Shown here piece after piece: positions 5,043 to 7,990 of a stretch of DNA of 7,990 bases. The notes beneath the pieces are model-generated. The model had not been told where the DNA came from. It was given only the letters and a program-made list of their open reading frames with translations, and made no database searches. This DNA comes from an uncultured Bacilli bacterium (GTDB taxonomy: Bacteria; Bacillota_I; Bacilli_A; RF39; UBA660). The stretch is taken from contig CALVPA010000025.1 in the NCBI GenBank assembly GCA_944350395.1, positions 1 to 7,990 of the forward strand, read 5' to 3'. Numbering within the stretch: the stretch's first letter is position 1; each line of letters opens with the position of its first letter. The position numbers and the translations under genes were made by a program.

Positions 5043-6149
5043 CTATAAATACCAAAGTTTTTCGCCGTTTTTGTAAACCTTGTCAATTATACCGCTACCT
5101 AGACATTCTTCTTCGTCGTATAATACACAGGCTTGTCCAGGTGTAACACTCGCACATCTTCCTTTATAAATTACTCTTATTTCATCATCACTAATGTATT
5201 CTAATTCGACGGGAACATCTTTACTTCTATATCTAAATCTTGCGGTACATTTTTTAAGCCTTTTATCGCTTATAAAGTTTATGTTGTTTATGGTGCATTC
5301 GTCGCTGTAAAGGTACTCGTTATCTTCTTTAAAGGCGACATAGAGGATGTTTTTACTGACATCTTTTCCGACTACATAATGTTTATCTAGGTTACCGCTT
5401 ATTCCTACATTCCTTCTTTGACCAATTGTATAATTCATAAGCCCCGTATGAGTGCCGACTTTTTTTAAAGTTTCGACATCTACTATATCACCAGGATTAG
5501 GTTTTAAATAATTATGTAAGAATTTTTGGTAATTTCTTTCTCCGATAAAACATATTCCTGTAGAATCCTTCTTGCTTGCTGTCGCTAAACCTATATCAGA
5601 CGCAATCTTGCGAACCTCGGGTTTTGTCAAATTACCTATTGGAAAAAGAACATTTTTAAAGTTTTCTTTTGGTACTTGTGCTAAGAAATAGGTCTGATCT
5701 TTATTAGGGTCTATTCCCCTTAGTAGTTTTCCATCAGATATTCTTGCATAGTGGCCTGTTGCTACATAGTCTGCACCCAGCTTCTTTGCTTCTTTTATAA
5801 AAAGATCAAACTTTATATATTTATTGCACATTAAATCAGGATTCGGTGTTCTGCCTTTTTTAAGTTCGTTTAAAAAGTACATGAATACATCGTCCCAATA
5901 CTCTTTAATAAAGTCAACTCTGTGAAGTTTAATACCGAGTTTATCGCATACTTTTAACGCATCGTTATAATCCTGTTCCTGCGGACATATATCTCCAGTG
6001 CTAGGATTTCCTTCTATATCGTTATTTATCATCGAATCCCAGTTGCGCATGAACAGCCCTTCAACATCATATCCTTCTTTTAATAGTAAATATGCCGCAA
6101 CAGAAGAATCGACTCCCCCACTCATTCCAACTATAACTTTTTTAGGCAT
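5043..6149 (-). CDS. mnmA: tRNA-specific 2-thiouridylase MnmA
   Basis: A 368-residue cytoplasmic enzyme that thiolates the wobble uridine (U34) of tRNAs for Lys, Glu and Gln, using ATP to adenylate C2 and persulfide sulfur passed from a cysteine desulfurase. Seen: the N-terminal PP-loop GMSGGVDSS (residues 8-16), the NWDSM...ICPQEQDY segment typical of MnmA, catalytic C108 in PNPDLMCNKYIKF, and the second active cysteine C200 in DSTGICFIGER. The central domain follows (GLMNYTIGQRR, 236-246), and the C-terminal beta-barrel includes SVTPGQACVLYD. Length equals the usual 360-375. The ATG at 6149 begins right before the PP-loop strand and has AGGGAAGTGAT just upstream. It has its own extended -10 promoter in the gap after the upstream membrane-protein gene. 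No cysteine desulfurase gene is nearby. Confidence 0.96.
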   Translation of the reverse strand: MPKKVIVGMSGGVDSSVAAYLLLKEGYDVEGLFMRNWDSMINNDIEGNPSTGDICPQEQDYNDALKVCDKLGIKLHRVDFIKEYWDDVFMYFLNELKKGRTPNPDLMCNKYIKFDLFIKEAKKLGADYVATGHYARISDGKLLRGIDPNKDQTYFLAQVPKENFKNVLFPIGNLTKPEVRKIASDIGLATASKKDSTGICFIGERNYQKFLHNYLKPNPGDIVDVETLKKVGTHTGLMNYTIGQRRNVGISGNLDKHYVVGKDVSKNILYVAFKEDNEYLYSDECTINNINFISDKRLKKCTARFRYRSKDVPVELEYISDDEIRVIYKGRCASVTPGQACVLYDEEECLGSGIIDKVYKNGEKLWYL

Positions 6150-6171
6150 AGTATCACTTCCCTACTTCCAT

Positions 6172-6180
6172 ATTATAGCA
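6172..6180 (-). promoter_or_regulatory. Extended -10 promoter for mnmA
   Basis: TGCTATAAT on the minus strand is a perfect extended -10 (TGnTATAAT). The 17-bp-spaced -35 (TTAATT) matches only three of six bases, which the TGn element can compensate. Transcription would start near 6165, about 16 bases before the mnmA ATG. The promoter sits in the 34-base gap after the SpoIIM-like gene. Confidence 0.65.
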
Positions 6181-6183
6181 CAT

Positions 6184-6753
6184 TTAACTTATTAAATTAA
6201 TAAACTTCGCAAGTATTTTGTTAGAAAAGAAATAAATAAATGTAGAATTTAATATTAACACTGTAAAAATAATTATGTATCTATAGAAATGATTAGTTAA
6301 ATTTTTATAAAGATCGTCTTTACTCTTATGTATTAGATTTTGAATTATCTTGAGATCAAACCGTGTACACATCGCTAAAAAATAAAGTAGTATAAGTATA
6401 TAAACTATTTTACTAAGTATTATGAATAATGAATAAAAAGTTATGCCTTTAAATCCAAATAATGCTAGAAATAAAGCTGCAGTAAAACCTGTACAAACTC
6501 CTTCATAGAAAACATAAAAATATATGATAGGTATGCCTATAATAGACAAAGACAAAACAAATACTAAAGATATAATCCCTATATTAAATAGAAAAGTATT
6601 TTGCCTAGTGGTGGTAAGAAGTTCCTTAAAATTATCGATGTAACTAGTTAAATCTGGTTTATAGGCCATGTATAGAAAAAAACCTATAAAAATGCTAATT
6701 AAAAATAATGCGAGTATGAATTTAACTACAAAATTATTTTTAAAAAATTTCAT
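6184..6753 (-). CDS. SpoIIM-like (DUF95) integral membrane protein
   Basis: A 189-residue membrane protein with about five hydrophobic segments (roughly residues 10-30, 55-80, 84-103, 105-130 and 155-175) and basic loops between the last ones. The central stretch SIIGIPIIYFYVFYEG, followed by GFTAALFLALFGFKGI, resembles the core of the stage II sporulation protein M family (G-P, then G...GF, then G-KG), and the size fits. In endospore formers SpoIIM takes part in septal peptidoglycan hydrolysis during engulfment with SpoIID and SpoIIP; relatives also occur in non-sporulating bacteria with unclear roles. In Bacillus subtilis, from memory, spoIIM lies close to xerD, and here an XerD-like gene lies about 4 kb away, which mildly supports the assignment. 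The ATG has AGGAGA about five bases upstream. No other sporulation gene is seen in the window. Confidence 0.6.
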   Translation of the reverse strand: MKFFKNNFVVKFILALFLISIFIGFFLYMAYKPDLTSYIDNFKELLTTTRQNTFLFNIGIISLVFVLSLSIIGIPIIYFYVFYEGVCTGFTAALFLALFGFKGITFYSLFIILSKIVYILILLYFLAMCTRFDLKIIQNLIHKSKDDLYKNLTNHFYRYIIIFTVLILNSTFIYFFSNKILAKFINLIS

Positions 6754-6805
6754 ATTTTCTCCTATTCAATTATATTTAGGACTTTTATTTTTATGATTTT
6801 TTTAG

Positions 6806-6811
6806 TATAAT
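6806..6811 (+). promoter_or_regulatory. -10 box for the 40-residue membrane protein gene
   Basis: A perfect TATAAT 20 bases before the ATG; predicted start near 6818, leader about 14 bases beginning just before GAGGTGA. No good -35 at 16-18 bp spacing. Confidence 0.5.
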
Positions 6812-6831
6812 TTTATAGACGAGGTGAGATT

Positions 6832-6954
6832 ATGGCCTATAGAGCAAAGAAAAAGACTAATTTAGGAACTAAAATATTTATTTGGTTCATGTTTATAGCA
6901 ATGTTACTGAGTTTTGCAGCACCAATGTTGTATTATCTATTGATGGCTGAATAA
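6832..6954 (+). CDS. Small single-span membrane protein, 40 residues
   Basis: A short gene beginning MAYRAKKKTNLGTK, with a basic N-terminus (six Lys/Arg in the first 14 residues). One hydrophobic helix spans about 15-37 (IFIWFMFIAMLLSFAAP...), and the end is MAE. The positive-inside rule predicts a cytoplasmic N-terminus. It has a good ribosome site (GAGGTGA, 6821-6827), a perfect TATAAT at 6806-6811 and an intrinsic terminator directly after the TAA, so it is a complete one-gene unit despite its size. The lysine-rich start followed by one helix resembles the tiny Firmicute membrane proteins grouped as DUF4044, but I cannot confirm membership. It is divergent from the SpoIIM-like gene and upstream of dut. 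Function unknown. Confidence 0.75.
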   Translation: MAYRAKKKTNLGTKIFIWFMFIAMLLSFAAPMLYYLLMAE

Positions 6955-6959
6955 TAATT

Positions 6960-6985
6960 GGCTACGAGTTTAAGTAGTCTTTTTT
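6960..6985 (+). terminator. Intrinsic terminator after the 40-residue membrane protein gene
   Basis: GGCTAC (6960-6965), 8-base loop, GTAGTC (6974-6979), then T6: a 6-bp stem with one G:U pair and a clean T-tract. It separates this gene from dut. Confidence 0.8.
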
Positions 6986-7002
6986 ATTTGCGAAAAATAA
7001 GG

Positions 7003-7008
7003 TATAAT
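7003..7008 (+). promoter_or_regulatory. -10 box for dut
   Basis: A perfect TATAAT 20 bases before the dut ATG. Predicted start near 7015, so the leader would be about 13 bases and begin at the Shine-Dalgarno GAGGTGAT (7015-7022). The 17-bp-spaced -35 falls in the T-tract of the preceding terminator and has little consensus. Confidence 0.55.
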
Positions 7009-7027
7009 CGTATAGAGGTGATATAAT

Positions 7028-7486
7028 ATGAGAGAAAGAGGTTTTGAAATTGCAAAGGGATGGGAAAACAAGAATATACATATCCCAAAGAGAAGTACTG
7101 TAAACTCTGCCGGTTACGATGTAGAAGCTGCAGAGGATGTCATAATTCCAGCATATAAGCCAGGAATTAAGCCTACTTTAATTCCTACTGGGTTAAAAGC
7201 TTATTGCAATAGCGATGAATATTTTATGCTTTTAAATAGGAGTAGCGGTCCTAAAAAAGGTTTTGTAATGTCTAATAGTGTCGGAATAATCGATTCGGAT
7301 TACTATGGAAACGAATCGAATGATGGACATTTCTATTTTCAATATTATAACTTTTTAGATCACGATATAGAAGTTAAAAAAGGTGATGTCATAGGACAAG
7401 TCATATTCCAAAAATTTCTTTTAGTTGACGATGATAAAGCCGAAGGAAAGAGAACAGGTGGCTTCGGCTCTACTGATGCACATTAA
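7028..7486 (+). CDS. dut: dUTP diphosphatase (trimeric dUTPase family)
   Basis: A 152-residue dUTPase that hydrolyses dUTP to dUMP and pyrophosphate in the cytoplasm, keeping uracil out of DNA and feeding thymidylate synthesis. All five family motifs are visible in order: I SAGYDVEA (27-34, with D31), II RSSGPKKG (71-78), III GIIDSDYYGN (86-95, with the catalytic-region D89), IV GQVIFQK (123-129) and V RTGGFGSTD (142-150), the flexible C-terminal lid that closes over the nucleotide. Motif III is followed by a longer NESNDGHFYFQYYNF segment instead of the short GEIKV found in many proteobacterial enzymes. I associate this form with Bacillota and their phages. The strong Shine-Dalgarno GAGGTGAT five bases before the ATG fixes the start. 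It has its own promoter and terminator. No phage genes adjoin it, so it is probably the chromosomal copy. Confidence 0.95.
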   Translation: MRERGFEIAKGWENKNIHIPKRSTVNSAGYDVEAAEDVIIPAYKPGIKPTLIPTGLKAYCNSDEYFMLLNRSSGPKKGFVMSNSVGIIDSDYYGNESNDGHFYFQYYNFLDHDIEVKKGDVIGQVIFQKFLLVDDDKAEGKRTGGFGSTDAH

Positions 7487-7515
7487 AACATGCAAGATTA
7501 GTTTGCATGTTTTTT
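7485..7515. terminator. Bidirectional intrinsic terminator between dut and the metallophosphoesterase gene
   Basis: A perfect 11-bp stem AAAACATGCAA / TTGCATGTTTT with a 7-base loop, T6 on the plus strand (7510-7515) and T4 on the minus strand. The dut stop codon overlaps one arm; the stop codon of the converging gene overlaps the terminal T-tract. Confidence 0.88.
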
Positions 7516-7990
7516 AAGATATATTAAAAATAGAATGCATGTAGTGTTCTCTATTAGGATAATCGCTCGATTTTATCTTTTGAACAAACGTTTCTCTATC
7601 GTATTCGATATTTTTTCTTTCAACTTTTACATAATATTTGTCATATGTAATAAGATTATAGAATGTTTTCGAATTTATTGTACATCCACTACTTCCAGTA
7701 CATATAAAGTTTATATTTTTAACGCTTCTCTGATTAGGCAAGTGATCGTGCCCATAAAAAACATAGTTACAATTGTTATTCTCTATAATCGTAGGACTAA
7801 ATCCGCGTTCTATTAAATATGCTAAATTTGCAAATTCATCTCTACCTTTGAATAAAAAATGAGAAAATTGCATATTACAATCTTTGAAATTTAACACGCA
7901 CTTTGTAGGTAAAGTCTTTAGATATTCTATATTTTCTTTAGAAAGCTTAGATCCAATCCATTTAATGTGTTCGATTTCAGTCTTAGTTTT
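7514..7990 (-). CDS. Calcineurin-like metallophosphoesterase, C-terminal part (cut by window edge)
   Basis: The frame stays open to the right edge, so the GTG at 7897 is probably not the true start. 158 residues are visible, entering as KTKTEIEHIKWIGSKL. Seen: a segment IEYLKTLP (21-28 of the visible part) like that preceding the core sheet in such enzymes, a candidate metal-ligand histidine in FSHFLF (H44), and the family's GHxH signature as YGHDH (80-83) followed by ICTGSSGC. These belong to the dinuclear-metal calcineurin-like phosphoesterase superfamily. The N-terminal DxH and GNHE motifs would lie outside the window. The substrate (protein phosphate, cyclic nucleotide or other phosphoester) cannot be inferred. 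It converges on dut and shares its terminator. Confidence 0.8.
   Translation of the reverse strand, partial: KTKTEIEHIKWIGSKLSKENIEYLKTLPTKCVLNFKDCNMQFSHFLFKGRDEFANLAYLIERGFSPTIIENNNCNYVFYGHDHLPNQRSVKNINFICTGSSGCTINSKTFYNLITYDKYYVKVERKNIEYDRETFVQKIKSSDYPNREHYMHSIFNIS

Noticed and set aside
6769..6774. Minus-strand TATAAT as the -10 of the SpoIIM-like gene
   Set aside because: A start about seven bases downstream would fall inside the AGGAGA ribosome site and there is no -35; the real promoter is probably elsewhere in 6754-6830.
7028..7486. dut as a prophage remnant
   Set aside because: Phages carry similar dUTPases, but every neighbour is a chromosomal-type gene and base composition does not change.
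1..7990. CRISPR array, tRNA, rRNA, riboswitch or insertion sequence
   Set aside because: No regularly spaced repeats, cloverleaf or conserved T-loop sequence, transposase motifs or terminal inverted repeats were found; leaders are too short for riboswitches.
1..7990. Mycoplasma-type code with TGA as tryptophan
   Set aside because: No conserved frame contains an internal TGA, and TGG is used for conserved tryptophans in rarA, mnmA and the ZIP gene.

Overview
The window looks like ordinary chromosomal DNA of a low-GC Gram-positive bacterium (Bacillota). The base composition is strongly AT-rich, ribosome-binding sites are purine-rich and of GGAGG/GAGGTGAT type, and perfect TATAAT -10 boxes are common. 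The protein families (RarA, XerD-type recombinase, MnmA of the Firmicute type, SpoIIM-like membrane protein, short dUTPase) fit that group. Tryptophan is encoded by TGG and no gene is read through TGA, so the standard bacterial code applies rather than the Mycoplasma one. I cannot name the genus; a non-sporulating or reduced member of the Bacilli or Erysipelotrichia would fit, but this is inference.

Layout, left to right. (1) On the minus strand, rarA (479-1672) is followed after one base by gpsA, cut by the left edge (1-477). (2) Divergent from rarA, a XerD-like tyrosine recombinase runs on the plus strand (1760-2626). It ends at a bidirectional terminator shared with a 45-residue Ala/Arg/Asn-rich basic protein on the minus strand (2659-2796). 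(3) A ZIP-family metal transporter (2913-3656, plus) converges on a 125-residue single-span membrane protein of unknown function (3678-4055, minus), again with a shared terminator. (4) Upstream of that membrane protein on the same strand is a 258-residue helix-turn-helix protein (4159-4935), with an inverted repeat over its own promoter and a perfect palindrome plus direct repeats before the membrane-protein gene. (5) mnmA (5043-6149) and a SpoIIM-like membrane protein (6184-6753) are both on the minus strand. (6) On the plus strand are a 40-residue membrane miniprotein (6832-6954) and dut (7028-7486). (7) The 3' part of a calcineurin-like metallophosphoesterase gene (minus, 7514 to the right edge) closes the window.

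The genes are mostly single transcription units with their own promoter and terminator, not one large operon. Housekeeping themes are lipid precursor synthesis (gpsA), replication and chromosome maintenance (rarA, xerD), nucleotide pool sanitation (dut), tRNA modification (mnmA) and metal uptake (ZIP). No CRISPR array, insertion sequence, rRNA or tRNA was seen, and no gene-free stretch exceeds about 120 bases. The less explained parts are the basic miniprotein at 2659-2796, the HTH/membrane-protein pair at 3678-4935 with its operator-like repeats, and the 40-residue membrane protein at 6832-6954. I found no clear evidence of a defence system or other new multi-gene machine.
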